From Aerococcus viridans (GTDB lineage Bacteria; Bacillota; Bacilli; Lactobacillales; Aerococcaceae): 64,000 bases of DNA. The stretch's first letter is position 1, and each line of letters opens with the position of its first letter. The translations under genes and the position numbers were made by a program. The stretch lies in assembly GCF_002871935.1 (NCBI RefSeq), contig NZ_PNHQ01000005.1, positions 1 to 64,000 of the forward strand, in the 5' to 3' direction. Under the pieces are notes generated by a model that saw only the letters and a list, made by a program, of their open reading frames with translations, did not search any database and was not told the origin of the DNA. Below are positions 18,896-28,397 of this stretch, one piece after another.

Positions 18896-19858
18896 TTAAT
18901 CTTTCGAATTAACTGCTCGCGCAATAGGTGTATAGAAAGGCTTTATACCTTCCGTTAACAAAACTTGCCCATCTTTTCTTATGACTACAGCTTCGACGCC
19001 AACAACGCTTGATAGTTGCTTTAGTAAGTCATCACTAGATAGATGAAAATATAAAGAAGTATAAATTTCTCCTATCAGCGATGATTTTGAAACAATTGTT
19101 AAGCCTGCAATATCACTTTCCACTGGATAGCCAGTTTGTGGATCAAAAATATGATGGTAACTTTTCCCTGCATACTCAAATTGTCTTTCATAAATACCAG
19201 ATGTCACAACTGAACCATCTTGGAATTGTAAAATACCACTTAAATGGTTACGTTGTTGCTCAGGATCTTGAATACCTACATGCCAAAAGCCACCGGGATT
19301 TTTTGGATGACTACCTATTAATAATACATTACCACCTAAATTAATCATGCCGGATTGAACACCTTTACTCAGGAAAAAATCTTTTATTAAATCTGCGAAA
19401 TAGCCCTTGGCTAATGCACCTAAATCAATTTCCATTCCTTTTTTTTGTAAATATACTGTTTTAGCTTGATCATCAAGGATAATATCTCGAGGATCAGTTA
19501 GTGCTAAGCGAGTTTGAATGCTGTTCTTATCAGGTAAATTTGCACCCTTGAAACCGATCTTCCATAACTTCACTAGAGGCCCAATCGCAATATTTAAGCA
19601 AGTGTTTTCTTTTAGAGAGTATCTTTTCCCGATGGCAATCAACTTGAAAATATCATCATCTACTTCAACAGGACTAATGCCTGCCTTCGCATTCACTCGC
19701 ATCAAAAGGCTGTGCGCATCGTTAGCAGAAAAACGCTTTTCAAAATCTAAAAGCCGTTGTTTAGCTTCTGCCAATATTTCATGTGCTTGTTCGTGAGCAA
19801 TGGTTAACCTAATGCTCGTCCCCATAGCCTTAAATAGAATTTCTTCCAATGTTTTCAC
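18896..19858 (-). CDS. apbE: FAD:protein FMN transferase (ApbE family)
   Basis: A 320-residue flavin transferase that attaches FMN to Thr/Ser of target proteins. Family marks are the N-terminal AMGTSIRLTI, DLGALAKGYFADLI, GMINLGGNVLLIG with the conserved Gly-Gly-Asn, and HHIFDPQTGYPV with the metal-binding residues. There is no signal peptide or lipobox, unlike many exported ApbE proteins, so it appears cytoplasmic. It starts 24 bp after scrR with a good ribosome-binding site and is probably co-transcribed with sucrose genes, an odd partnership. No obvious flavinylation target is in the window. Confidence 0.92.
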   Translation of the reverse strand: MKTLEEILFKAMGTSIRLTIAHEQAHEILAEAKQRLLDFEKRFSANDAHSLLMRVNAKAGISPVEVDDDIFKLIAIGKRYSLKENTCLNIAIGPLVKLWKIGFKGANLPDKNSIQTRLALTDPRDIILDDQAKTVYLQKKGMEIDLGALAKGYFADLIKDFFLSKGVQSGMINLGGNVLLIGSHPKNPGGFWHVGIQDPEQQRNHLSGILQFQDGSVVTSGIYERQFEYAGKSYHHIFDPQTGYPVESDIAGLTIVSKSSLIGEIYTSLYFHLSSDDLLKQLSSVVGVEAVVIRKDGQVLLTEGIKPFYTPIARAVNSKD

Positions 19859-19882
19859 CTTCTATATCTCTAATTGCCATTA

Positions 19883-20872
19883 TTATACAGTTTGGCCAGG
19901 AATCAATTTAATTGGTAGAATATAACGATTATCTGCATGCTTTTTAACTTCAAGCGAGTGATCAATTTGTTGTAATAAAACATCCACCAATAATTCAGCT
20001 AAGTCCCTAATAGGTTGTGCAATTGTCGTTAATTGTGGTACGTAAGTCTGAATAAAATTCGTACCATCATAACCTACAATTCTTAAATCATCAGGAATGG
20101 ATAGGCCCAATTCCCGTGCTGTATTCATCACTAGTAAAGCTGTTAAATCATCAGAACAAAAAATAGCATCCGGTCTTTCTTCCGTCAATAACGCTTTAAT
20201 CTTCAATTGCTTTCTTATTTGTGAGAATTCTTTTGGAATTTTCGTTAGATGTCCCTCTAAACCACGTTCCTTTGTCACATCCATAAAAGCTTGATAACGT
20301 AAATATGTTGGAGAATTGGGGTCGTTAGTACCAGTTATCATCCAAGGTTTAGTCGAATGACTCTTCAGCAATGTCTCTGTAGCCAATCTCCCCCCTTGGT
20401 AATTATCTGATGATACGATTGGAATGTTTTCCCCAATAAAACGGTCAAAGGATATCACTGGTGCAGTTACGCGCTCATAATCTGTATAATTTAAATTATG
20501 TGCACCAGCAATTATACCCTCCACCTGATTAGACTGGAGCATATTCAAATAATCAGCTTCCTTAGCCTCATCTCGTTCACTATTACAAATAATTGTTTTA
20601 TATCCTTTTGCAAAAAGTATTTGTTCAAGATTGTTGACTAATTCTGCGTAAAATATGGTATCAATATTTGGAAATATTAGCCCTACTAGTTTAGTTGATT
20701 TACCTTGTAAACTCCGTGCTAAGGAATTAGGATAATAATTCAATTCCTTCATAGCTTTGTGCACTTTTTCAATTGTTTTTTGAGATAGGTACCCCTTTTG
20801 ATTGATTACCCGACTAACTGTTGTCACTGAAACGCCTGCCAAAGCTGCTACGTCTTGTAACTTTGCGCGCAA
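19883..20872 (-). CDS. scrR: LacI-family repressor, probable sucrose operon repressor
   Basis: A 329-residue LacI/GalR regulator. The N-terminal helix-turn-helix is LQDVAALAGVSVTTVSRVIN, followed by the hinge helix NSLARSLQG and a periplasmic-binding-protein-like effector domain. It lies 18 bp after scrB, with the sucrose PTS gene divergent. A perfect 16-bp palindrome in the scrA promoter is its likely operator. Assignment as ScrR is from context; the helix-turn-helix family is certain. Confidence 0.88.
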   Translation of the reverse strand: MRAKLQDVAALAGVSVTTVSRVINQKGYLSQKTIEKVHKAMKELNYYPNSLARSLQGKSTKLVGLIFPNIDTIFYAELVNNLEQILFAKGYKTIICNSERDEAKEADYLNMLQSNQVEGIIAGAHNLNYTDYERVTAPVISFDRFIGENIPIVSSDNYQGGRLATETLLKSHSTKPWMITGTNDPNSPTYLRYQAFMDVTKERGLEGHLTKIPKEFSQIRKQLKIKALLTEERPDAIFCSDDLTALLVMNTARELGLSIPDDLRIVGYDGTNFIQTYVPQLTTIAQPIRDLAELLVDVLLQQIDHSLEVKKHADNRYILPIKLIPGQTV

Positions 20873-20890
20873 TTTACTTCCCCCTATTCA

Positions 20891-22354
20891 CTATTTTTGC
20901 AAGGGATAAATGACGTTATTGTCGGTTCCTTCCGCAAAAATATTTTTTTGTTGTTCATCTGCTGTAAAGATTCTTGATGATAAAACATAAGCACCATCAT
21001 TTATAAATACCTCTAAGACGGACTCATCTACGAAGACATTTACTTTAACATTTTCTTGACCTGTTAATGTTAATTGACGGCTTACGCCAAATTCGGCACC
21101 AAAACTAGCACCCATATCACTTCTATCAAGTACTATCTTACCATCAATTGTATTAATGGATAAGGTTACAAAGTGTTTTTTATCAGAATCAGCATATAAA
21201 TAAACAGTCGCTTCCTGGTTAGCGAATACTTCAAATGCATATTCATAAGCATTTTTTTCTACAGTAATATTTTCAGAAAAATGGATAGGGGCTTGTCTTA
21301 AAGCAAGCATTTCCTCAACTGGGTATTGGTATAAATGACCATTTTTTATACGGAAATCTTTAATCAAACTCAAAGCGCCTTGGTAGCCGTATGCATCTGT
21401 AGGATAATCTATTTCTGGCAATCCTAACCAAGAAACACCTAGCACTCTCCCATCAGGAGCGTTAATCAATTGACTTGCATACACATCAAAACCGTAATCT
21501 AAGTTATATAATTTTCCTGGATTTTCTAACTGACCATCTGGGGTAAAGGCATCTGCGATTAAGTAAGCATTTGGGTATATATTTTGATACGCTAATTGAT
21601 CACGATCAATGCCTTGAGGACAGAATGTGACAAACACTTTGCCATCCACTTGATTAATATTCGGACACTCAAACATATAGGCTGAATCTGCCTGCGCAAT
21701 CGGCAATTCACTGTGGAAGGTCCATTGATCTAAATGAGTTGTTTCAGCTCGATATAGGTAAAGGGTCCCCTTATTATCGGAAACTCTCTGTCCGCCAATG
21801 ACTAGCCATGAATGGTCGTGAGCAGTGAAATACATCGGATCTCGAAAATGGTCTGTTGCTAGATCAATTTCATCAATAATCAGTTGCTTTTCGCTAAATC
21901 CACCTTTGTCTGGATTATATGTGATGGTGTTTTGTTTAGGATGACGAATCCATTGATCATCTCTTACATTTCCTGTATAAAACAATCTTAAATCTTCACC
22001 ATCAGCTACTGCCGAACCAGAGTATGCACCGTGAGCATCCAAAGCATTATCAGGTAATAAGCCAATACCTTTTTCCTCCCAGTGGACTAAGTCCTTAGAT
22101 GTTAAATGATACCAAGATTTAAGGCCATGAACAGGGCCGAATGGATAATATTGGTAGAAGAGATGCCATTCCCCATTATAAAAAGAAAAGCCATTTGGAT
22201 CATTCAATAATCCTGTCTTAGGTTCGATATGAAAATGATTGCGCCAAGGGGATTGAGCAGCTAAATCATTCAATGATTCAATGTATTCTTGTGACCATTC
22301 TCCATAATCGCGATAACGGTCTTCCTGATTAAAAGTATGTAATTTAAAAGCCAT
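20891..22354 (-). CDS. scrB: Sucrose-6-phosphate hydrolase (GH32)
   Basis: A 487-residue glycoside hydrolase of family 32 that splits sucrose 6-phosphate into glucose 6-phosphate and fructose. The three acidic motifs are present: LLNDPNGFSF with the nucleophile Asp, HFRDPMYF with the transition-state Asp, and YMFECPNI with the acid/base Glu. A C-terminal beta-sandwich follows. No signal peptide, fitting action on substrate phosphorylated by the adjacent PTS. It is the first gene of scrB-scrR-apbE. Confidence 0.95.
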   Translation of the reverse strand: MAFKLHTFNQEDRYRDYGEWSQEYIESLNDLAAQSPWRNHFHIEPKTGLLNDPNGFSFYNGEWHLFYQYYPFGPVHGLKSWYHLTSKDLVHWEEKGIGLLPDNALDAHGAYSGSAVADGEDLRLFYTGNVRDDQWIRHPKQNTITYNPDKGGFSEKQLIIDEIDLATDHFRDPMYFTAHDHSWLVIGGQRVSDNKGTLYLYRAETTHLDQWTFHSELPIAQADSAYMFECPNINQVDGKVFVTFCPQGIDRDQLAYQNIYPNAYLIADAFTPDGQLENPGKLYNLDYGFDVYASQLINAPDGRVLGVSWLGLPEIDYPTDAYGYQGALSLIKDFRIKNGHLYQYPVEEMLALRQAPIHFSENITVEKNAYEYAFEVFANQEATVYLYADSDKKHFVTLSINTIDGKIVLDRSDMGASFGAEFGVSRQLTLTGQENVKVNVFVDESVLEVFINDGAYVLSSRIFTADEQQKNIFAEGTDNNVIYPLQK

Positions 22355-22416
22355 ACGCTTCCTCCTTGATAAAAGATATATAGTGAAATCTTCATTTATA
22401 CGTTTATGTTGGTATC

Positions 22417-22445
22417 ATTTTAAGCATATCTCAGAAAAATAGCAA
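22417..22445 (-). promoter_or_regulatory. Promoter of scrB-scrR-apbE
   Basis: Minus strand TTGCTA (22445-22440), 17-bp spacer, TAAAAT (22422-22417). The -35 box overlaps a cre site, fitting catabolite repression. Confidence 0.65.
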
Positions 22446-22454
22446 GCGTTTCCA
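22441..22454 (-). promoter_or_regulatory. Catabolite-responsive element (cre) for CcpA, scrB side
   Basis: On the minus strand the site reads TGGAAACGCTTGCT, a close match to the cre consensus TGNAANCGNTNNCA. It covers the -35 box of the scrB promoter, so CcpA binding should block transcription when glucose is present. Confidence 0.7.
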
Positions 22455-22505
22455 TATTTTACTACCTTAATTTGCGACACTTTATAATTGGAAATGATAT
22501 TTTTC

Positions 22506-22521
22506 TGTCAAACGTTTGACA
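22506..22521. promoter_or_regulatory. Probable ScrR operator
   Basis: Perfect 16-bp palindrome TGTCAAACGTTTGACA with the central CG typical of LacI-family operators. It contains the -35 box of the scrA promoter. The scrB promoter lies about 60 bp away on the other strand, and no second full palindrome is seen there. Confidence 0.78.
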
Positions 22522-22544
22522 TATCTATCACAGCCTGTTAAAAT
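22516..22544 (+). promoter_or_regulatory. Promoter of scrA
   Basis: TTGACA (22516-22521), 17-bp spacer, TAAAAT (22539-22544). The -35 box is the right arm of the 16-bp palindrome. Confidence 0.75.
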
Positions 22545-22558
22545 TCTAATCAAGTAAA

Positions 22559-22572
22559 TGAAAACGCTTAAA
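22559..22572 (+). promoter_or_regulatory. Catabolite-responsive element (cre), scrA side
   Basis: TGAAAACGCTTAAA matches the cre core, with a less perfect right end. It lies 15 bp past the scrA -10 box, in the transcribed leader, where CcpA would act as a roadblock or block initiation. Confidence 0.6.
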
Positions 22573-22611
22573 TTTACAAGTCATTATTTACAAAGAAGAG
22601 AGGTAAAGTAA

Positions 22612-24603
22612 ATGAATCATAAAGAAGTTGCCAAACGTATCTATACAGCCCTGGGAGAAGATAATGTCGTAACCGCAGCCCACTGTGCTACACGATTACG
22701 TCTAGTTGTGAATGACGATTCAAAAATCGATCAAGATGCCTTAGATAATGATCCAGACTTGAAAGGTACTTTTAAAGCAAATGGGCAATATCAAATTATC
22801 GTTGGTCCTGGTGATGTAAACAAAGTTTATGAGGAATATACCAAGATCGCTAATATTAAACCCGCTTCACAAGAGGAAGTTAAGGAAACAGCTAAAAATC
22901 AAGGCAAGCAAAATCCCGTGATGGCAGTTATTAAGGTATTATCGGATATTTTTGTTCCCTTAATTCCTGCATTAACTGCTGGTGGTCTGATTATGGCTGT
23001 CAACAATGTTTTAACGAGCGAAAACTTATTTGGACCTGAAGCACTAGTTGCCATGTATCCTGCTTGGGCTGACTTTGCAAACATGATTAATATGTTCGCC
23101 TCTGCTGCCTTTGCCTTTCTGCCGGTTTTAATTGCCTTTTCAGCAACAAAACGATTTGGCGGAAATCCTTATTTAGGTGCAACAATGGGGTTAATCATGG
23201 TGATGCCACAATTGGTGAATGGTTATGACGTTGCAAATGTAACGGCTGCTGGTGAAATGCCTGTATGGAATATCTTTGGTTTAGAAATTGCGCAAGCTGG
23301 TTATCAAGGACAAGTTTTACCTGTTATTGGGGTCGCATGGATTCTAGCTAAATTTGAAAACTTCTTCCATAAATATCTAAAAGACGCGATTGACTTTACC
23401 TTTACTCCGATGCTTACAGTAATCCTTACTGGTATAATTACTTTTACAGTTGTTGGGCCAATCTTACGTACCCTTTCTGACCTATTGTTAAACGGAATTG
23501 TAGAAGCTATTTCTTATTTAGGTGCTTTTGGCTACGGTGTATTCGGTCTATTCTATTCAGCAATTGTATTAACTGGATTACATCAATCATTCCCAGCAAT
23601 TGAAACTGCCTTAATTGCAGATGTTGCGACTACTGGTGGTAATTTTATTTTCCCAATTGCTTCAGTAGCCAATGTTGCTCAAGGTGCAGCTACTCTAGCA
23701 GTATACTTTATTACGAAAAATGAAAAAACAAAAGGTTTGGCAACATCATCTTCTCTATCAGCTATGTTAGGTATTACTGAACCTGCTATGTTTGGTGTAA
23801 ACCTAAAATTGAAGTATCCATTCTTTATTGGATTGATAGCTTCTGGTATTGCTTCAGTCATTTTAGGTATCTTTAATGTTCGTAGCCAATCATTAGGACC
23901 AGCTGGTGTAATTGGATTCGTTGCCATCATTCCTAAATTTATCCCAACCTTTATGCTTGCCATTGCTGTATCCATAATTATTGCATTTATTGCAACTTTC
24001 ATTTATGGAAAATCTTTGGTTAAAAAAGAAGCAAAACAAGTTCAAGTTGAAAAAGAAAAAGAAGCTAAAGTCGTTGCTGACCAAAATGATGACCAGTATA
24101 TAGCATCTAAAACAAGCGATAAAACTTCTAATAATACATATGTAACAAACGACTTAACGATAGAAGCGCCTATTTCTGGTAAAATTATGCCATTAGAAGC
24201 TGTAAACGATCCCGTATTTTCTCAAGGTATGATGGGACCCGGATTAGCTATTATTCCAGATGAAAGCGGTCAAATCTATGCCCCTATTTCTGGTAGCTTA
24301 ACGATTGCTTCAGAAACAGGCCACGCATATGGACTAGTCAGTGAATCAGGATTAGAAGTATTAATCCACATCGGTATTGATACTGTTAATTTAAATGGAC
24401 ATGGCTTTACGAGTCAGGTTGAACAAGGCGACATGGTAGCGAAAGGAGACCTTTTGGGTAGCTTTGACTTATCCGTAATTAAAGAAGCAGGCTATGATTC
24501 AGACGTTATGGTGCTTGTTACAAATGGTCACCAATATGAAAATGTTGAACCTATTGCAGAAGGTCATGTCAGTGAACATACCCCTATTCTTCAAATAAAG
24601 TAG
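22612..24603 (+). CDS. scrA: Sucrose-specific PTS transporter, EIIBCA fusion
   Basis: A 663-residue membrane permease that imports and phosphorylates sucrose. Order of domains: EIIB (residues ~1-90, phosphorylated Cys25 in [10 protein letters not shown]), EIIC with about ten hydrophobic segments (~110-470, including [10 protein letters not shown] and GITEPAMFG), a charged linker, and EIIA (~515-663, with the active His in [11 protein letters not shown]). Sucrose specificity is inferred from the divergent GH32 hydrolase and LacI regulator; trehalose and beta-glucoside EIIs share the fold. A complete EIIA means no separate Crr-type protein is needed. It ends 22 bp before repeat copy B. Confidence 0.93.
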   Translation: MNHKEVAKRIYTALGEDNVVTAAHCATRLRLVVNDDSKIDQDALDNDPDLKGTFKANGQYQIIVGPGDVNKVYEEYTKIANIKPASQEEVKETAKNQGKQNPVMAVIKVLSDIFVPLIPALTAGGLIMAVNNVLTSENLFGPEALVAMYPAWADFANMINMFASAAFAFLPVLIAFSATKRFGGNPYLGATMGLIMVMPQLVNGYDVANVTAAGEMPVWNIFGLEIAQAGYQGQVLPVIGVAWILAKFENFFHKYLKDAIDFTFTPMLTVILTGIITFTVVGPILRTLSDLLLNGIVEAISYLGAFGYGVFGLFYSAIVLTGLHQSFPAIETALIADVATTGGNFIFPIASVANVAQGAATLAVYFITKNEKTKGLATSSSLSAMLGITEPAMFGVNLKLKYPFFIGLIASGIASVILGIFNVRSQSLGPAGVIGFVAIIPKFIPTFMLAIAVSIIIAFIATFIYGKSLVKKEAKQVQVEKEKEAKVVADQNDDQYIASKTSDKTSNNTYVTNDLTIEAPISGKIMPLEAVNDPVFSQGMMGPGLAIIPDESGQIYAPISGSLTIASETGHAYGLVSESGLEVLIHIGIDTVNLNGHGFTSQVEQGDMVAKGDLLGSFDLSVIKEAGYDSDVMVLVTNGHQYENVEPIAEGHVSEHTPILQIK

Positions 24604-24625
24604 TAAATAAAAAACATATATAAAT

Positions 24626-24801
24626 GAAGGTGATCAAAAAGTCGTTTAGCATTGACTTACTAGACGAAAAGCCGAATAATAATGTAATGTTATTGGCGCA
24701 TTTTGGACAGTATCGGTCAATGCTGACTTTTGAAACCCGATGATAAACATCTTTATATAGTAAAGAGAGGCTGAGATATTTTTGTCCCAGCCTCTTTTCT
24801 T
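24626..24801 (-). repeat. Dispersed ~175-bp structured repeat, copy B (inverted relative to A)
   Basis: The reverse complement follows copy A almost position for position: GAGGCTGGGAC hairpin at the right end (24766-24796), TTTCAAAAGTCAGCATTG, CCAAAATGCGCCAATAAC, ATTATTCGGCTTTT, and TCAATGCTAAACGACTTTT at the left end. Read rightward after scrA, the hairpin is followed by TTTTCTT and is the likely scrA terminator. It faces copy A across the whole sucrose module. Confidence 0.88.
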
Positions 24802-25002
24802 ATCTACTAATATTTTTAGTCAATGAATGATTCATTCACGGTTCGAATTCTGCTGAGACTGTTTAACAATATATAGCAAATCAATTAATACAATGAAGCT
24901 CCCCTAGAACTTGATGCCTCTATGTCATGCATTACACGGTTTCCTCAAGAGGCAACTTTAAATAAAATAATCGCTTCTTTTCTGCTTCTTTTTGACTAAA
25001 AC
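24802..25002. other. Intergenic stretch with no recognisable gene
   Basis: Between repeat copy B and the HU terminator I see no RNA gene or promoter I can support. A 7-bp inverted repeat (TGCCTCT 24915-24921, AGAGGCA 24948-24954) is present without a U tract. Short minus-strand reading frames here are interrupted by stops. Confidence 0.4.
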
Positions 25003-25045
25003 AAAAAAATAACCGCTGATATACCTTGATATATCAACGATTATA
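25003..25045 (-). terminator. Intrinsic terminator of the HU gene
   Basis: On the minus strand AATCGTTGATATA pairs with TATATCAGCGGTT (G-U pairs allowed) around TCAAGG, followed by an A and seven U residues. It lies 9 bp past the stop codon. Confidence 0.82.
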
Positions 25046-25053
25046 GATTGTTT

Positions 25054-25329
25054 CTATTTAACTGCATCTTTTAATGCTTTACCAGGTTTGAAAGCTGGTA
25101 CTTTGCTTGCAGGAATTTCAATTTCATCGCCTGTTTGAGGGTTGCGACCTTTACGCGCTGCACGATCACGAACTTCAAAGCTACCAAAACCGATTAATTG
25201 AACTTTTTCGCCGTCAGCTAGAAATGCTTCGATTTGTTCGAAAACTGCATCTACAACCGGTGCTACACTTTTTTTAGAATCACCTACTGCATTTGCAACA
25301 TTTTGTACTAATTCTGCTTTATTTGCCAT
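25054..25329 (-). CDS. hup: HU-family nucleoid DNA-binding protein
   Basis: A 91-residue histone-like protein that bends and compacts DNA. It has the HU signature [21 protein letters not shown] with the beta-arm Pro and ends in [14 protein letters not shown]. It is a single-gene unit with its own promoter, strong ribosome-binding site and terminator. A small hairpin overlaps the ribosome-binding site. Confidence 0.97.
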   Translation of the reverse strand: MANKAELVQNVANAVGDSKKSVAPVVDAVFEQIEAFLADGEKVQLIGFGSFEVRDRAARKGRNPQTGDEIEIPASKVPAFKPGKALKDAVK

Positions 25330-25345
25330 TCTAATTTCACCTCCT

Positions 25346-25360
25346 CCGAAATTCTTTCGG
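25346..25360 (-). promoter_or_regulatory. Hairpin overlapping the HU ribosome-binding site
   Basis: Minus strand CCGAAAGAATTTCGG forms a 6-bp stem that ends directly at the GGAGGAGG Shine-Dalgarno (25347-25340). It could tune translation or mRNA stability; this is inference from position. Confidence 0.4.
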
Positions 25361-25422
25361 ATATATTTATTCTAAGATAAATATACGGGATAATCGAAAT
25401 GTCTCTCGGATAATCCTTTTAT

Positions 25423-25451
25423 AGAATACCATACAAACCGCTATATAACAA
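25423..25451 (-). promoter_or_regulatory. Promoter of hup
   Basis: TTGTTA (25451-25446), 17-bp spacer ending in TGG, TATTCT (25428-25423) on the minus strand, about 95 bp upstream of the start codon. Confidence 0.6.
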
Positions 25452-25491
25452 CGTTTTTGGCATAAAATAATAGGATTTTGCACCTTTTTCG

Positions 25492-26802
25492 TTATTTTCT
25501 ATTTCTTGTTATGATTTGAATAGGTGTCCCTAAGAAATCAAATGATTTTCTGATTTGATTTGAAAGAAAGCGCTCATATGAGAAGTGCATCAATTCTTCA
25601 TCATTCACAAAAGCGACAAAAGTTGGAGGTGAAGTTTTTACTTGTGTCAGATAGTAAATACGTAATTTTCTACCTTTATCAGAAGGTGCTGGATTAATAC
25701 GAATTGCATCGACTAATACCTCATTTAATAATGAAGATTGTACACGGCGATTAAAGTTGCCATAGACATGAGCAATCATCTCCGGTAACTGGGTTAAACG
25801 CTGTTTAGTTTCTGCAGACACAAAAATAATTGGTGCATAATCAATAAATTGGAATTCACGACGAATATCATCTGTAAATTTCTTCATCGTATGATGATCT
25901 TTTTCAATGGTATCCCATTTATTCACAACAATCATAATACCACGACCCGCTTCATGCGCGTATCCTGCAATTGTCTTATCTTGATCACGAATACCTTCTT
26001 CAGCATTCAAGACAACTAAACATACCTGTGCTCTTTCTATAGCGCGCATAGCTCGCATTACAGAGTATTTTTCAGTTGCTTCATAGACCTTACCACGTTT
26101 ACGGATACCTGCAGTATCAATAATTTTAAAGACTTGCCCCTCATCTTCAAAACTGGTATCAATTGCATCACGAGTTGTACCTGCAACATTCGATACAATT
26201 ACACGATTTTCACCTAAAATTGCATTTACTAATGATGATTTACCAACGTTTGGACGACCAATTAAAGCAAAGGAAATTGTATCGTCATCATCATCATTTT
26301 CAATATCATCAGGCGCCAAATGGAATACTTCTTCTAATATATCACCGATTCCTAGGCCATGAGAGCCAGAAATTGGATATGGATCCCCTAACCCTAATGA
26401 ATAAAAATCGTAAATTTCAGCTCTTTGTTCTGGATTATCCACCTTATTCACTGCTAAAACAACAGGTTTATCTGTTTTACGTAACATACTCGCAATCTGA
26501 GAATCGGTCTTTGTTACACCTTCACGGACATTCGTCATCATAATAATGACATCTGCTTCTTCCATTGCAATTTCAGCTTGCAAGCGAATTTGTGTCATGA
26601 AATCTTGGTCATTAAATTCTATACCACCTGTATCAATCACATTTAATTGTTTACCTAACCATTCTCCTTGCGCATAAATTCTATCACGGGTAACGCCAGG
26701 TTCATCTTGGACAATTGAAATTCGATCACCAACTATACGGTTAAAAATAGTAGATTTACCCACATTTGGTCTACCGACAATTGCAATTGTTAAATTAGAC
26801 AT
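25492..26802 (-). CDS. der: Ribosome biogenesis GTPase Der (EngA)
   Basis: A 436-residue GTPase with two tandem G domains and a C-terminal KH-like domain, needed for 50S subunit assembly. Both P-loops read GRPNVGKS (residues ~9 and ~185). The DTGGIEF and [10 protein letters not shown] switch motifs and the NKVDN and NKWDT specificity motifs are present. The start at 26802 ([10 protein letters not shown]) follows AAGGGGG; an upstream in-frame TTG at 26826 spans that site. It lies directly downstream of the S1 protein gene, the order seen in Bacillus (ypfD-der). Confidence 0.97.
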   Translation of the reverse strand: MSNLTIAIVGRPNVGKSTIFNRIVGDRISIVQDEPGVTRDRIYAQGEWLGKQLNVIDTGGIEFNDQDFMTQIRLQAEIAMEEADVIIMMTNVREGVTKTDSQIASMLRKTDKPVVLAVNKVDNPEQRAEIYDFYSLGLGDPYPISGSHGLGIGDILEEVFHLAPDDIENDDDDDTISFALIGRPNVGKSSLVNAILGENRVIVSNVAGTTRDAIDTSFEDEGQVFKIIDTAGIRKRGKVYEATEKYSVMRAMRAIERAQVCLVVLNAEEGIRDQDKTIAGYAHEAGRGIMIVVNKWDTIEKDHHTMKKFTDDIRREFQFIDYAPIIFVSAETKQRLTQLPEMIAHVYGNFNRRVQSSLLNEVLVDAIRINPAPSDKGRKLRIYYLTQVKTSPPTFVAFVNDEELMHFSYERFLSNQIRKSFDFLGTPIQIITRNRK

Positions 26803-26835
26803 CGTTTTGCCCCCTTTCAATAGCAAACATTTAAA

Positions 26836-26867
26836 TAAAAAAGGTAGGCGAGTTTCCCCAACCTACC
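26836..26867 (-). terminator. Intrinsic terminator after the S1 protein gene
   Basis: Stem GGTAGG / CCTACC with a purine-rich loop, then six U residues on the minus strand. It lies between the S1 gene and der. Confidence 0.78.
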
Positions 26868-26899
26868 ATCAAACCAAACTTATGGTTTATTAATAATTA

Positions 26900-28222
26900 T
26901 TATTCATTATCGTCGCCGAAATCGAAGTTTTTCAATTGGTCACCTAATAAATCACCAAATGTGAAACCTGATTCATCGTCTGATGATGCTTGAGAAGCAT
27001 TGTTACGACGGTTGTTGTTTTGTTTACGAGGTTTGTTTTGACGTTTTTCTTCGCGAGGTGCAGCAGACTGTGCAGATGCATCAACTTCTGGTGCTTCTTC
27101 TAAGGCTTTAATAGATAGTGATAAACGTTCGTTTTCAGCATCAACGTCTAAAACTTTAACTTGGATAGCTTGACCTTCTGTTAACTTCTCAGCTGGTGTA
27201 GCAATATGGTCATGAGAAATTTGAGAAATGTGAACTAAACCTTCAACACCTGGGAATACTTCAACGAATGCACCGAAGTCAACTAAACGACGTACAGTAC
27301 CTTCTAATTCTGCACCTTTAGGTGCTTTTTCTTCAATATTTTCCCATGGTCCAGGTTGTAAAGCTTTAATAGATAATGAAATACGTCCACGTTCTTCATC
27401 TACTGAAAGCACTAATACTTCAACTTCTTGTCCTTCGCTTAATACATCTGAAGGATGGTTAACGTGTGCTTGAGCGATTTGAGAGATGTGTACTAAACCA
27501 TCGATACCACCTAAGTCAATAAATGCACCGAAGTTAGCCAAGCGTGCTACTGTACCTGTTACTTTATCGCCTTCTTGGAATGAGTTTAATTTTTCTGCAC
27601 GTTCAGCAATGCGTTTTTCAGCAGCAATTTCTTTGTGAGAAAGAATTAAACGGTTTTCGCTAGGTTCAATTTCAACAATTTTAACTTCTAATTCTTGGCC
27701 TTTGTATGGAGAGAAATCGTCAACGAAAAAGTCTTCAACCATTGAAGCTGGGATGAAACCACGGACACCCGCATCAACAACTAATCCACCTTTAACTACG
27801 CTCTTAACTGGAACAGTGATTGTTTCACCGTTTTCAGCTTTAACTTCTAATTCAGCCCATACTTTTTTCGCTTCGATACGACGGCGAGAAAGTAAGAATG
27901 AACCATTTTCTTTTTCTTTGATTTGTTTAATTACAACTAACTCTAAAGTGTCGCCAACTTTAGCAACTTCTTCAATTGAGTCAATTGGTTGAGCAGATAA
28001 TTCTTTGAAAGGAATAACCCCTTCAACACCTGCACCTTCGATACCAACAATTACTTGATTATCGTCGATTGATAATACTTCACCTGTAACAGTATCTCCA
28101 ATTTTTACTTCTACTGATTCAGCTAGAATCTCTTCCATTGATGGAATCTCTTCCATTGATGGAATCTCTTCCATTGATGGAATCTCTTCATTATTTTGAT
28201 TTTGTTCAAATTCGTTTGACAT
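26900..28222 (-). CDS. rpsA: Ribosomal protein S1 homologue with four S1 domains (YpfD type)
   Basis: A 440-residue RNA-binding protein with four consecutive S1 domains. The third and fourth are best conserved (GFGAF-type [20 protein letters not shown] and [21 protein letters not shown]). The C-terminus is a low-complexity Arg/Asn/Gln-rich tail. The N-terminus carries an acidic EEIPSM hexapeptide repeated three times from an exact 18-bp DNA repeat. The gene order cmk-rpsA-der matches Bacillus. In low-GC Firmicutes these proteins are not always ribosome-bound; the role in mRNA binding is from family knowledge. Confidence 0.93.
   Translation of the reverse strand: MSNEFEQNQNNEEIPSMEEIPSMEEIPSMEEILAESVEVKIGDTVTGEVLSIDDNQVIVGIEGAGVEGVIPFKELSAQPIDSIEEVAKVGDTLELVVIKQIKEKENGSFLLSRRRIEAKKVWAELEVKAENGETITVPVKSVVKGGLVVDAGVRGFIPASMVEDFFVDDFSPYKGQELEVKIVEIEPSENRLILSHKEIAAEKRIAERAEKLNSFQEGDKVTGTVARLANFGAFIDLGGIDGLVHISQIAQAHVNHPSDVLSEGQEVEVLVLSVDEERGRISLSIKALQPGPWENIEEKAPKGAELEGTVRRLVDFGAFVEVFPGVEGLVHISQISHDHIATPAEKLTEGQAIQVKVLDVDAENERLSLSIKALEEAPEVDASAQSAAPREEKRQNKPRKQNNNRRNNASQASSDDESGFTFGDLLGDQLKNFDFGDDNE
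28126..28189 (-). repeat. In-frame 18-bp tandem repeat in the S1 protein gene
   Basis: Three identical copies of an 18-bp unit (plus strand GAATCTCTTCCATTGATG at 28126, 28144 and 28162) and a partial fourth. They encode repeated EEIPSM hexapeptides at residues ~12-30. Copy number can change by slippage without shifting the frame. Confidence 0.9.
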
Positions 28223-28281
28223 ACTTTAAATCCTCTCCTAAGTGTACTACCTCATTCGCACTAAGCCAATGATCAATTACT

Positions 28282-28310
28282 ATTGTATCATTTATTTAAA
28301 ATATATTCAA
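28282..28310 (-). promoter_or_regulatory. Promoter of the S1 protein gene
   Basis: Minus strand TTGAAT (28310-28305), 17-bp spacer, TACAAT (28287-28282), between the cmk terminator and the S1 gene. Confidence 0.65.
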
Positions 28311-28330
28311 CATTTATTCCTCAAAGACAA

Positions 28331-28366
28331 CAAAACGAGGCAAAATTCTCTTGAGTTTTGCCTCAT
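28331..28366 (-). terminator. Intrinsic terminator of the LysM-cmk transcript
   Basis: Stem GAGGCAAAA / TTTTGCCTC around a ten-base loop (28337-28364), followed by GTTTTG on the minus strand. It lies about 30 bp past the cmk stop codon. Confidence 0.75.
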
Positions 28367-28397
28367 TTTGTGATTGTTGTTATTTTTGCAAGTTTAT

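Noticed and set aside
24841..24862. GGTTCGAATTC-like sequence resembling a tRNA T-arm.
   Set aside because: The flanking bases do not pair into a T-stem, and no acceptor, anticodon or D arm can be built around it on either strand.
24840..24960. Short minus-strand peptide stretch (with IVLIDLLYIVKQ) that looks like the end of a membrane protein.
   Set aside because: About 23 codons only, no start or ribosome-binding site, stops on both sides; too short to assign.
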